Shown here: one piece after another, positions 1-10,576 of the stretch | Layout of the letters: each line of letters begins with the position of its first letter | Numbering within the stretch: position 1 is the stretch's first letter | Made by a program: the position numbers and the translations under genes | The notes under the pieces: generated by a model | The model's database searches: none | What the model was told of the DNA's origin: nothing | The model's input: the letters and a program-made list of their open reading frames with translations, nothing else | Source: Daedaleopsis sinensis | Lineage: Eukaryota; Basidiomycota; Agaricomycetes; Polyporales; Polyporaceae | NCBI GenBank assembly: GCA_033807695.1 | Contig: CM066303.1 | Span: forward strand, 1,674,001-1,738,000 | Reading direction: 5' to 3' | Length of the DNA: 64,000 bases

Positions 1-27
1 GGACTTAACTGGACTCTTTTTCCGTGC

Positions 28-606
28 TCACTTACAACTCCCGAGAATGTAGTACCTGGATACCAACTTCAGGCTCCCTCTTGGCACAAACACGCGTATT
101 TGCTCACCAAAGTCGATTGACACTGAGACCTTCCCCTCATCTGAATACGACATCTGTTGAGGTGCCAGTAGACTTGGACCCCTGGACGCGGCGGTGACGG
201 TCATGGGTACACTGCGATCCGGGCTCATTCTAGCCGCCGCCAACGGTGGGCTCTGAAGAGAGTTCGAGAATCCACTGTATTGCGAGGAGATGGTCCCCGG
301 AGGAGGCGTAGACCCAGGAGGTTGAGGTGGCATCGCGCCGTTTGGATACATCCCTGGCGGAGGCGAACCTTGGCCAGCATACGGCGGAAACGTACTTTGC
401 AGACTCGGAGACGTCTTCTCTCCCCAAGCGCCATATACTTGAGGTGGTGGAGAAGGCCCTGTAGGTGTTTGGAACGGCTTCTCGTTCCCCATCCATTGTG
501 GATTGGGATGAGGACCAGGCTGCTGGGCGACCGGATTGAACGGCGTGACCTGATGCGCGGCCTGCTCAGCTGGGACTTCGTGGTTTGCTTTGCCACAGCA
601 GCTCAT
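28..606 (-). CDS. Hsp70/actin-like ATPase domain protein, 5' exon (partial)
   Basis: The first exon starts at the ATG at 606 and encodes an N-terminal MSCCGK followed by about 150 residues rich in Pro, Gly, Gln and Ser. It then reaches the segment KVSVSIDFG, which looks like the first phosphate-binding strand of an Hsp70/actin-type ATPase (DFG followed by TT). Directly after DFG there is a GTGAGC donor at about 105, so the reading frame below that is probably intron and the TT...G continuation lies outside the window. Fungal Hsp70-like proteins with a long disordered leader and no clear chaperone role are common in agaricomycetes. The family call is inferred from one short motif plus the composition of the leader. 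The downstream ATPase exons are needed to confirm it. Confidence 0.6.
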   Translation of the reverse strand: MSCCGKANHEVPAEQAAHQVTPFNPVAQQPGPHPNPQWMGNEKPFQTPTGPSPPPQVYGAWGEKTSPSLQSTFPPYAGQGSPPPGMYPNGAMPPQPPGSTPPPGTISSQYSGFSNSLQSPPLAAARMSPDRSVPMTVTAASRGPSLLAPQQMSYSDEGKVSVSIDFGEQIRVFVPRGSLKLVSRYYILGSCK

Positions 607-3276
607 GGCGAATCAAGTGTTCGGCGTGGCCGTCGTCGTCGTCGTGAAAGGAGCGAAAGTGCGCGCAACATGGACGAAGGGCGTCGGCGCCCCCCTCTGT
701 GCCACGAAGAGCGCTTAAATCTCAATATACTGCACCGCTCACGCACGGCCTTTGCCGGCGCCCGTACCGCCTGTTTTGATCCGCTGAGCTGGTTCGCCTT
801 CCCAGCACGGTCACGTGTACACGAGACGCGTCTGTGGCGCACCCAGAATCAGCAGAACTTGAAGGTGCTGACGTCAAACTGACCTTGGCTAGGCAGACGG
901 TAAGGACCTATTGACATGAGGGATGGTATTCCTAAGTCTTTGTCATTCACGACAGTGTATTGTAGAAGCATCATGAGGGCCGCCGCCAGTCAGGAGAGGA
1001 ATGTGAGTGAACTTGAAGATGTAGTACAACTTGCTTGACCTGGCTGTGCCGATTCAAGTCGATGGAGGCCCACTTCGCTGAAAGAGTCTGCGTAGGTGGC
1101 AGCGGTTGTGAGTCGTGAGATGATTGTAGAAGGGAGAGAAGTGAGGAGAGGCAAACACACCGCGGTGAGTCTTTATAGGGCGTGTCGCGCTGAGCCAGTG
1201 CCGATGAGGGCCTGGGTCATCGTAAAGCAAACGCGTCATCCGCGTGTCATCCTATAAACTCTCCTGTCATAGTGGGGCTGGTCAGTCGGGCACGAGGGTG
1301 AGGATCGGGACGGTATACTTAAACTAACGTTGTTTGAGGCGGTGAACGCTTGATTGCTCAGGCGCGGATCCCTTGCTCGCCTCCCGACCTCGACGACCGT
1401 TAGGTGGCTGTATGCAGCCATATGATCATATCATTGTTGTGTTCTGTGCCCATATATACGCTTGAGGGGGTTGCACCAAAAAGCGATGGGAATGCATCAA
1501 GAGCCAACGGTCTGAGCGATCAGTACTTACCGTATGTGACTCGTTTCGTTGAAGCAAGTTCATGGTAGCCTCATCATGATGATGATCTTATGGAGAGGAA
1601 TGATAACCTGGGTCGATCTTTCAGTATGTATTTGGCTCTCTGGATCAGCATGCACTACTAGTACCTAAGAAGTGGTATTATTTTATTGAACGGTAGAAAG
1701 TCTTTCCAACTCGCTCCAAGTCTTTGCAGTGTGCTAGAGTCGCTCTGTCTCAGTACTCAGGCCATCGGAAGCAGTGCTGGGCCTACGATGCACGTAGCGA
1801 GAATGTTGCTGCTACGATACCATGATATTCCTGGACACGAATGTGTTCAGGTCTGTCATGGGTAACCTGCAGTCCACCTCACGTGATGTTAGGCACCCCG
1901 ACCTCTGACACCGTCACGGTACTGTCGCTCGACTGTTCGAAGGTAGGAGGTACATGTAATGATGTTCAAGCATGATAAACTTATTCTGAGGCTTATAATG
2001 AGATGCTCGAAGACTGGAGTCACACTTTGTGTGAGCTTGCAAGCCTGCTTGCAAGCTCGACTGGTTCCGAGTCCAAGGTACTGCCGCGTAAGAAAGGGGG
2101 CGCCTCCGCGAATCCTAGACTCCTACAATCCTTCGTGGCCAGGTTTGCCCGGAGGGCGGTGTGTATAGTAATTGCTATCTGTGTAATCCACATAATCCAC
2201 AAGAGCCCTAGCAAAGAATTCCCGTCAATTGTGTGACAGGGCATGATTACACTACTGTGTGTAGTAGGCCCGTACATGATCGGGTACGGCTACTTTTGTT
2301 GGAACCAGAGGTCGTGGAGAGTTCGTAAGCAAGTTATCCTCGTCCAAAAAAGTAGGATCTGCCCGTCAGCCATCTTCCGTGGAATGCGAGTTATAGTTGC
2401 TGGGAAGTCCCGGACCGAGTACGCCATGAAGCATGATGCACGGTGGGTGTGGCTTTCGGACCGTCGGAAGGCCGAACTGATGGGCACGGCAGTCGGAGGT
2501 TTGTCATATTGCATCCTCGTAGATTCAATGACTTGAAATACCGCATGATGTAAGTAGTATGGTTTCATTTGGATAATCGAGTTAGGTTTTGATCGAGCAT
2601 CTAAGATAAGTAGGATAGATTGTGCAAGTACCGCCGCTATCCGCAATTACAGTAGTACATATTAATAACCATGAAGTACTTCCGGGCTATCAATTGAAAG
2701 ACTAGGTATCCGGTGGGGTCGGGTCCGGTAATGGGCAAGAACGGTTTCAAACCGCCAGCAACGACTCTTCTAGGTCTATCGGCACAACCATCACCTAGAG
2801 GGTGCTCACAATCACACCGCTTGATTTTCCAGGTAGTTTGCTGCTCTCAAGTCGAATTTACGTGAGGACTGAAACACAAATCAAGGGTGTCAATACGGTT
2901 GTCCATCTCGGAACCCTGCCCGAATCGTGAGAGCTGGATCCTGGCTGGTTTGCTTCATTTTTCTCAAAACTTGTTCCGCCCCACATCATGCACATGCACA
3001 TGCACCGGTATTTCCCCATGTGTAAGATAATTCGTGCACTAGGAAGTGACGTACCCACGGATGATGGTATATGGCACGATCACTCGAAGCAGCAGCGTGG
3101 TCGGATGGTGGGTGAATCTAGGTCACTTTCCAAAAGCGGCGAGCAGCCGGCAATTGCCGAGCCACATGCATCCGAACTTTGTACGTCAGACTCAGACTCC
3201 GAAGAGCAGGTCAGTCCGTTGTCTCTGTCTCTCGTCCCTCGTCCTCCTCCTTCTTCCCTTCCGTCTGATCCCCACC
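607..3276. other. long non-coding stretch
   Basis: About 2.7 kb between the divergent 5' ends of two genes. Open frames here are short, overlap on both strands and lack splice-consistent continuations or recognisable motifs, so I call no gene. It holds a perfect 11-bp inverted repeat at 2033-2058 and a short stretch at about 888-925 that resembles 28428-28465. Confidence 0.5.
2033..2058. repeat. perfect 11-bp inverted repeat with 4-bp spacer
   Basis: Arms GAGCTTGCAAG (2033-2043) and CTTGCAAGCTC (2048-2058) are exact reverse complements around CCTG. It could form a hairpin or be a binding palindrome. No gene abuts it, and its function is unknown. Confidence 0.7.
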
Positions 3277-4012
3277 ATGTCGGCCCCCGCGGCGAGTTTC
3301 AGGCATCAGCTGCGAAAGATAGCTGCAGACTGGCCCGGAGACCCGTTCCGACCCAACGTCCAGCTCAAGACCTTCCTAGCTTCCCTCGCCGAGCACCCGA
3401 GTCTGACACCCACCGCTGTTCGTGCTACGCGTGCCTTGCGAGATGACGAGTTCAAAATGAAGGTGAGTGTCATCGTATGGCTGCAGTGGTGCGAGTCGGG
3501 ACGGCGAGACCGAAGCTATGTGGCCGCGAAAGGATCCGCGTGTGTCCTGCGAAGGAGGCCGGTACGGGATGCGTCGGCGTGTGCCATCGTTAAGCTTCCA
3601 GCCATGCGCACACCCAGACGGCCATCACAGGGGAAGTCTCATAGTCCGCATGTAGCCGGTATCGCAAGTGGCAGCAGTAGAGCGTCGGCCGAAGGCGTTG
3701 AAGACGAGCGTGTCCTGCTAGAATGTCGGAGGCTGAAGCGGAACGGAGGTTTTCCATCTATTCCAGACTATCTGACCTGCCCTTTCGATCTCATTCAATC
3801 GTCAAGAGCCCGTTTCACATCCATCGCCATCGCTTTGATACTGCTGCATGGTCTTCGGAGCTGACCGAATCGATTACTAGTATGTTCTATCGGCGAAGAC
3901 CCTTCAGCCGGCGTCCATGCCTCACCACTACACCCGTCTGGTGGAAGCGTTCGACAAAAGCGCGAAGGGAATTGCCCGCCCGTGGTGGAAAATATTCTTC
4001 AACATCTGGTAG
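3277..4012 (+). CDS. Cbp6/UQCC2-like mitochondrial complex III assembly factor
   Basis: Two exons, 3277-3462 and 3881-4012, joined in phase 0 (GTGAGT donor, CTAG acceptor), give a 105-residue protein. The first exon carries the LRKIAADWPGDPFR segment, with the WP-D pattern seen near the N terminus of UQCC2/Cbp6 proteins. The second exon ends in a compact basic, aromatic tail (RPWWKIFFNIW). In yeast, Cbp6 binds Cbp3 at the mitoribosome and promotes cytochrome b translation and assembly into complex III. The gene is confident because the two halves join into one small conserved-looking protein. The family name is an inference from weak motifs. The 418-nt intron is long compared with neighbouring introns. 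Confidence 0.6.
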
Positions 4013-5501
4013 TGACCACGCGGCCGTCGTCTGCCCAGACATTCCCGACCGGTACTTACGCATTGCGCTACTCCACCGCTTCTATCGCTTACGGTCTCCG
4101 TAGGTACGTCGGATGTAGAGTCCATGCTCCCGTGTTGCAATGCGATACGTGCAATCAATGCTATCATGCCCCCGGATACAACACAAGCGCCCCTTGACCC
4201 CAGATGCTACACAACGCCTGTAGAGCTTCTATTCCCGCTCCGTAAACCCAAAAACATGTTTTCGATCAGACTAGGAGGTCTGTTGTGCGTGCTGGCGACA
4301 ACACGAGAGGAATGGAGGTCAGGAAGAACAGCTGTGTCGCATTTGGCTAGGGGATAGTACTGCCAGAGATATAAAGTAGTTAGTCTCACCGGGGGTACCA
4401 CGAAATATGACACCGCGTTACATCCGGTTCGCATTCGGTTCACTGGCCAAATGTGTTTCGCGTGCCCCTCTACGAAATATCTTGGTCCCATGCTGGATGC
4501 ACGCAACATCTGAAATGTAACCAGCATGGGACAGGCTTTCTGCGGTAGAGGTTCAAGTGTCTTTTTGATGGGACAGTTGGACAAAGGAAAGTCGTATTTA
4601 GCCAATGCTTACTCTGCGATGAGCCTGATGTAACGACCTGTTACACGGGTCACTGTCCCCGGTGTCTACGGTGATGTTACTATATGTGGTGCATTGCCTC
4701 TAAGAGACGTTGTGGGCGGAGTGTTACCGTTCTCATATATGGGTCTAGTAGTAAGTATGTGCGTTCATTATTGATTCCACCTATCTTGAAGAATCCCTCC
4801 AAGTTCTTCCACTCCTCGGTACCTCCTGATGTGGTGGGCGCGGCAGTGTCGACGACGGTTGTCTCCCTGGGTCTGCTGTTCGTTGCTGCTCGCAACAGTC
4901 GCGTCACCGGTTTTGAGGGTTGTGAGGGTGGGGACGTGTATGGGATTGGAACATCAACGTGTCAGGATCTTCCAGTTCGTCACCCACGTTCACGTTAGCA
5001 TACGAACATTTTGACCGTGTCTTCTACCCACATGGGAACCTAGCGCACCACCCCGATAATCGTATCTTGATACGACATTCTGATGCCATCGACACTATCC
5101 ACCCAGCGACCGCGTCGAGGAAAGTTTCGCGGGAGAAGTTTCGACACGAACGTTCGCTAGGGAAAAGTGCGTGGATGAGTTCCAGTTGCTTACGCACCTC
5201 GGCCCTTGCACGATGCTGGACGATGCCCACGCATCTGGTGATGTGTGTGTTGCTGAGTTTCAACGTCACATCGTCGCCCAACTCCGGCTCCGGCTCCGGA
5301 TTCGAATTCGTGATTGCGCACGATTGCGTACGTCGGACGTCCGCCGACGTCGAAGGAGCACAAAGTAAGTTACCGGACTGCAGGCAAATTGCCTGAACAT
5401 TCAAGAACACCGAACGCTTCCCTGGGCCGGGGCGGGGACTGCCCGAGACGTCAGCTTCACACAATCGTGTGCGTCGTCCCAGCCCTCGGCGATGCTGCAC
5501 T
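4013..5501. other. convergent intergenic region
   Basis: Lies between the stop codons of the Cbp6-like gene (+) and NOC2 (-). It contains the CACTA-like MITE at 4387-4664. The rest shows only short overlapping frames with no recognisable motif. Confidence 0.5.
4387..4664. mobile_element. CACTA-like MITE, copy A
   Basis: A 278-bp element bounded by CACCGGGGG on the left and CCCCGGTG on the right, which are inverted copies of CACCGGGG. It is flanked by the direct trinucleotide TCT (4384-4386 and 4665-4667). A diverged second copy with the same ends lies at 29851-30134. Inverted ends starting CAC and a 3-bp target-site duplication fit the CACTA/EnSpm (CMC) superfamily. There is no coding capacity, so it is non-autonomous. 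The superfamily assignment is inferred from ends and duplication only. Confidence 0.7.
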
Positions 5502-8287
5502 TCACTCTTCCAAAATCTCGTCCTCCCCCTCCCGTGCCTGTAATGGAACACTCGCAATCAGCACCTTGTACTCTCCGTTCCCTCGCACGGCCGCCGCGCC
5601 CGCGTCCCTTTACAGCACGAGGTCGGGAGCGCAGCGGCCGGAGCCTCGTGCGCACAAGCTCAAGCTCCCGTGCGAAAGCGGGGAACCTCGAAGTGAGCAG
5701 CCAGGGGGGACACACCTTCTCGACGAGCCTCCTGCGCTTTTCCCTGGCCTTGCGCTGGACCTTCACATACCGCCCGAGGGGCGTGTCGTCCGTCTTGGCC
5801 GCGACGTCGTCCTCCCACCGCGCGACGTCGCCGAGCTTCCCGGGCCCGAACGCGACGCCCTTGCGCTTTTCCTCCGCCCACTTCGCGCTCTCCTCGACGC
5901 GCTCGACGAGGGCCTTCGCGATACCCGCCTCCTTGGCCTTGCCGCCTTTGCCATGGGCACCCTTCGCGCCCTTGATGGCCTTGCGGAGGAGCAGAGTGAT
6001 GGGCACGGTCACTTCGGGGAAGCCGATGCTCCCGTGCACAGGGGGGCTCGCGAGGTACTCGCCGAGGAGGAACGCGCTCTCTTCGGCGAGGCCCTCGTTG
6101 TACACGCGCGTCTTGAGGTACTGCTGCGGCGCGCGGATGCTCGTGTCGAAGTCGAGTGGGCGGAGCGTGGACGACTTGGGCTTGGAGGACGCGGAGAGCG
6201 TGGAAGCGAGGATGGGGAGGAGGTATGGGGCGAGCGGGACGTATGTGCGCGTGTGTCTCGTCAGGTGGAGCATTGAGCGGATGATGTGAAGGTGGAAGGG
6301 GAAGGAACGCGGGTTGCGGATAAGCCTGTGATGCATCGCATCAGCTGCTCTGCTGGGAGACGTTTAGAGATGGAACCGTACCTGACTGCTCCGAGGGCAA
6401 CTTGGACGAGAGGGTAGATGAGTGCTCGCAGTTCACTCTCCTGTCCTCCGCGCTCGAGGAGGGTTTCTTTGCTGCACGCGCGACCGACAACGAGGGCCCA
6501 GAAATCAACGCAGTGCACATACTGCCAGTTGTACACCAGCTTGTATGCCTCCTGCGAGTGTTTTCACGATGTTAGCGTAGCAACCTAGACACCGAGCTGC
6601 AAGTGCCTTACCTTTGTTTTTGTCTTCATGCTATTCCTCAGGTGAATGGCGAGCTGCCGGATGTATCCGAAGGCGTGTTGGTAGGACGCAGCGTGATCCG
6701 CGCAGAACAGCTCGCTTGCCGAGTTCTTCATGAGATTGATCGAAGGGAGGGTGTGCGGGCTCGTGGATTTGCAAGAGCGGACGAGCGTCAGGTATGTACT
6801 CTAGAGCTGTGTGAGGCGTTGGTTCCCTTGGAGCGTATAAGACAGGCAGACCTTCAAGACCGAGTCTAGGATTGACTCATCCGAGGCTGCCGCGAGCCTC
6901 CGTACGGCAAGGAAAGCTGATATCCGCACGCTGTCTTCTGCGGTGGCCCAGTAGTCCAGACATGTCTTCAGGTACAGCTTGACTGTCTTACGATTGCTCG
7001 TGATATACGGAACGAGCTTCGCGGTCTCGCTCAGTGCAAGCCGAAGCATGTCGTTGTCCGCTATCTGGCTCATCAAATGAAGGACGTTGTGGAAATAGGA
7101 CAGAATCAATTTCTGAAGTGTCTTCCATTTTGTTGTCTGAGTCGGCGCTTTGCTGAGGAGGAACGTCACATCAGAGGCTGAGGTTGGACACATTGAATTT
7201 GAAGTTACTTACTACTTGCCATTTGGTAGTGACCTATACGGGCAATGGTGCTCGAGAACAACGGGCGTATATCGGAGGGTCGTCGTGATCAGCTTGTTAT
7301 AAACTTGAAGATTGGTGAGATAATCGCTCATGAGACACATGCAAGGGTGTGCACGTACCTGACGAACTATCAATTCTCCAGGCAACAACTTGATCCTCCT
7401 CGTTCATGTGTGCTGCCGACCGGAAAGCTATGAGCATTTTCCGAAGCGCCTTCAATGAACGATGCTGTTCACAAAGGTATAAGGACTACGAGTAGGATTA
7501 ATAGTCCAAGGACGCACTTTCAAGAGAGCTTTTTGCCATCTCTGTAGTATCTCCTTGGTGAGGACAGGCGTTTGATCCTCTACGGTGTCCTCGTCCATCG
7601 CCTCGTCGTCCCCTCCACCACCGTCTAGCCGGAAGTCTAGCAACTCTTGATCATTCTCTTGAAGGTACTTGTAGAATTCGGGGTCCTTCTCCGCGAGCTT
7701 TGATAGCTCCATGAGATGGGTTGCGCCTTCTTCTGGAATGGGCATTAGAAAGGGTAATGCGATGCTAGCAGAGAAGGTTCATACTCCATACCTTCAAGGT
7801 CATCGACATCCGCGAAGGACTCGTTGTCATCATCAATAGCGGAGCCGTCACTCTCTTCGTCGTCCTCAGCGTCACCTCCTTCGTCCCCGTCGTCCTGACA
7901 CATCCGATCATGGCCCGGTCATCCAGCTATGCATGGGCACGACTCACCTCATCTCCCTCGTCGTCGCTTGCGCCTTGCATAAAGCCGCCTCCTAGGAAGT
8001 CATCAACTGACATCCCCTTGAACCTGAGAAACTCGTCGTCAGATAGACGTTCAACGGAGGCAGTCAAAACCGAGGACTACATACTTTCCAGATGTCTCCT
8101 GAACGTCTCCATCCTCCTCGTCGCTAGCATCGGGATCTGGGGCGGCCTCTTTCCCTTTCCCTTTCCCTGCTTGCCTTTTCTCAGCCTTCTTCTTGATGTC
8201 GCGGTGTTTCCGGCGTGCCTGAATGGCTTTCTTCAACTGTCCACTTGCAGCAAACTTCCTGGTAGACTTTGCCGCTTTTCTTCCCAT
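5502..8287 (-). CDS. NOC2: Nucleolar complex protein 2 (Noc2), ribosome biogenesis
   Basis: Noc2 pairs with Noc1 and then Noc3 on pre-60S particles and is needed for their maturation and movement out of the nucleolus. The gene begins at the ATG at 8287 with a very basic N terminus ([12 protein letters not shown]), followed by acidic Asp/Glu-rich stretches typical of nucleolar proteins. The conserved helical-repeat core follows across roughly nine exons. Recognisable pieces include [19 protein letters not shown] (7640-7710), [16 protein letters not shown], the helical repeats at 6845-7190, and [18 protein letters not shown] at about 6265-6315. The last exon, 5537-5502, joins at LVEK with ...[11 protein letters not shown] and stop, through a GTGTGT donor (5715) and CCATTACAG acceptor. 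Estimated length is about 700-750 residues, in the family range. It diverges from the F-box gene starting at 8635. Confidence 0.93.
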
Positions 8288-8634
8288 GGTGCGCGAGATA
8301 GGTTAGACAGGAAAACTGAGTGAGCGTAAGGGAAAGCTAGTAACAATTGTGTGATAGGTTGGGCGCGTAAGCCTGTAAGAAACTTTTGGGCGGCTGTATC
8401 GACCCCTAACCCCGCTCCGGGGTTCCGTTTCTGGACTCAGATCTCGATTACGACACGACTTAACGCCTCATCTCGAGTGGCGTCTTCCTCTCAGCTCTGC
8501 ACGCAGCGCCGCTCCTACCACCACCGTAACCACGTTCAACGAGTACGTGCAGCTCTTTTTCTACTCTAAAGAATTGATTTATTGTAAAGAATTGATCCAC
8601 TCACATAATTACTGAGCAGGCTCTTGTTCTGTAG
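8288..8634. promoter_or_regulatory. divergent promoter region NOC2 / F-box gene
   Basis: 347 bp separates the two divergent start codons (8287 minus, 8635 plus). A near-repeat 'aaagaattgat' occurs twice at about 8569-8595. No TATA box was identified with confidence. Confidence 0.4.
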
Positions 8635-10308
8635 ATGGATGCCCACATCGACTCCCATCTACAAAGAGTGCCCCACCGCGCATTGCAAGATTCCGACATA
8701 CTGAAGGCGATATTCGACATTTTTAACCATAACTACTTGGATGATGCCCGTGCTTGCATACAGAGTGCTCTTGTTTCGCGCGCGTTTGCTGAACCGGCGT
8801 CCTGTGCTATCTGGAAGTCCCTACCCTCTCTACTCCCACTATGGCACATCCTTTCTCCCCACGTGTCTTATCAGCTCTCTACGACGCTGGATCGAGATAC
8901 ATACATACAGGACGTGAGTTGAGCGCGCACCCCGGCTGTTACGCGTTTTTGATACTGCATACAGATACGGCAAGACCTACCCTCTATAGAGGCGACTCGT
9001 TGGGCGAGGTTCCTCCTTTGTGCGTCTCGCGTATGCCGCGTGGCTGAAGCCTGCACTGGAAGCGACGAAGCTCTTCTTATACACGAACTGGTTCTTCACA
9101 ACATGCAGAAAACCTTCCTGCCCAATCTGGGGCAGATCCGCTGGAATCAGTTTCCACGCTGCACAGACGCACTGGTGTCGATAACCTCCCAAGCACTAGA
9201 CAAACTAACCCTCGGCGCTCCAACGGAAGCGCATGGAGAGCTCTCATGCCTGCTAGAAGGGCTCGCTCAAGTATCGCCTCATCTCCGAAGTCTCCACGTC
9301 TACGCGGTTCCGATCGGGGTGCTCGCCATCAGGCAATTCAAGTCGTTGCGCATTCTGGATCTCTCGCCCCACGGTTGCGTTACACCCGCGGACATCCAGC
9401 TCATCGGGCAACTCAAATCGCTTCACACCCTGTACATGGTCATAGACGGATTCGACCTACTCGACGACACAATCGTGGTCGAGCTCCCGGAGCTGCGCGA
9501 GATATCCTTTATTGGTCCAAGCTATGCTCTTCACCACCTGATCGCCTCATTCCGCACTCCGTTGCTAAATTCTATGAGACTAAAAGCAACTGATTGGAAG
9601 GGTGGATGGCCAGGCATGCGAGGTTGCATGCAAGCAGTAACTTCCCCGGCCTTTGGCGCTTCGCTTCGCTCCTTCGTGATACAGGTCGGACCGGTTGCGG
9701 GTTTCGAATACCCCCCCAGCAGGCCAGGCCCTGAGACCTCCAGGTCGCTCTCCGCCCTGATACAGTCATGCCAGCCACTTGTCCATCTCGAGACAGTCTC
9801 TGTTGTCTTTAATATGCCAGATATGGCGGTGACATGCGAGGACGACGACATCCGAGCTCTTACCTCGGTGTTTCCCAGCTCAAACCTCCACACCCTCTTC
9901 ATCATGGGAACCGCTGGTGCTGCGACTCCCCAGTCCCTCCTTGCCGTCAAAAAGTCCTGGCCTCGGCTCATTACACTGTTTCTGGGCGGGTTTCGGGTGC
10001 CCAGACTCCCGAAAATACCTGATGGTCTGGCCGCGACCCATCCTCTACGGTATCTCCATCTCTTCGGCGTCGGGGTTCTCAAAGACGACGCTGGAATGGC
10101 CGCATTTTTGCTCCGTCTGTTCCCAGACATAGGAACTCTAAGCATAGATCCCCCTCGCGAGGACACAACATGGCCAGGCCTACGGCGTCGGGTAGAAGCC
10201 TTGAAGCTTGAAGCTTTGCAGTCCGCCAGTAGCGTGCAAGATGAACGTGACAGTACTCATCCACGATGTCCGTCGTCCGTACCTTCATTCGACTATGATA
10301 GTGTCTGA
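8635..10308 (+). CDS. F-box/LRR-like protein 1
   Basis: Exon 1 is 8635-8913 and exon 2 starts at 8965 after a 51-nt phase-0 intron (GTGAGT/ACAG), giving about 540 residues. The N terminus (DSDILKAIFDIFN ... SALVSRAFAEPASCAIWKSL) has the shape of an agaricomycete F-box: a short amphipathic helix, then a helix with an SRAF-type motif and a conserved Trp. The rest reads as leucine-rich repeats (for example LRSLHVYAVP, FKSLRILDLSPHG, LKSLHTLYMVIDG). Such proteins usually recruit targets to SCF ubiquitin ligases, but the target is unknown. The 3' end is uncertain: the frame closes at 10306-10308, but an intron with an acceptor at about 10329 could add a tail. It resembles the gene at 15456-17166. 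Confidence 0.75.
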
Positions 10309-10576
10309 CGTTCTCTCACTGACTTGCAGAATACGCGCGATACCCAGCTTAACAACATCATACCTCCCTGCTCCATCTCATGTACAACAAAGTGACGCCG
10401 TCTCCGACTCTGAGGACGCTGAGCGTAACAAGTGGTGGGGCGTGACCGATGAGCGAGTACGATCAATGCTCAATGTTGAGATCGGGATGCTTGTAGGATT
10501 AATATCTAATGCACAATTTGTATGACAGCGACTACGACGTATGTATTCTAAAGCGCAAAGCAACTTCCAGAAGACC

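Noticed and set aside
280..882. Plus-strand frame of 200 residues over the Hsp70-like exon
   Set aside because: Antisense to the Pro/Gly-rich minus-strand exon; its Arg-rich composition is a mirror of that codon bias.
2290..2646. Minus-strand frame of 118 residues
   Set aside because: No motif, no splice partners, and an overlapping plus-strand frame of similar length; treated as chance.
5502..5570. Alternative NOC2 last exon reading [13 protein letters not shown]
   Set aside because: Requires a phase mismatch at the donor; the CCATTACAG acceptor gives an in-phase, family-like C terminus.
5314..6289. Two long plus-strand frames (320 and 265 residues)
   Set aside because: They are antisense shadows of the GC-rich NOC2 3' exons and contain only Arg/Ala/Leu-rich sequence.
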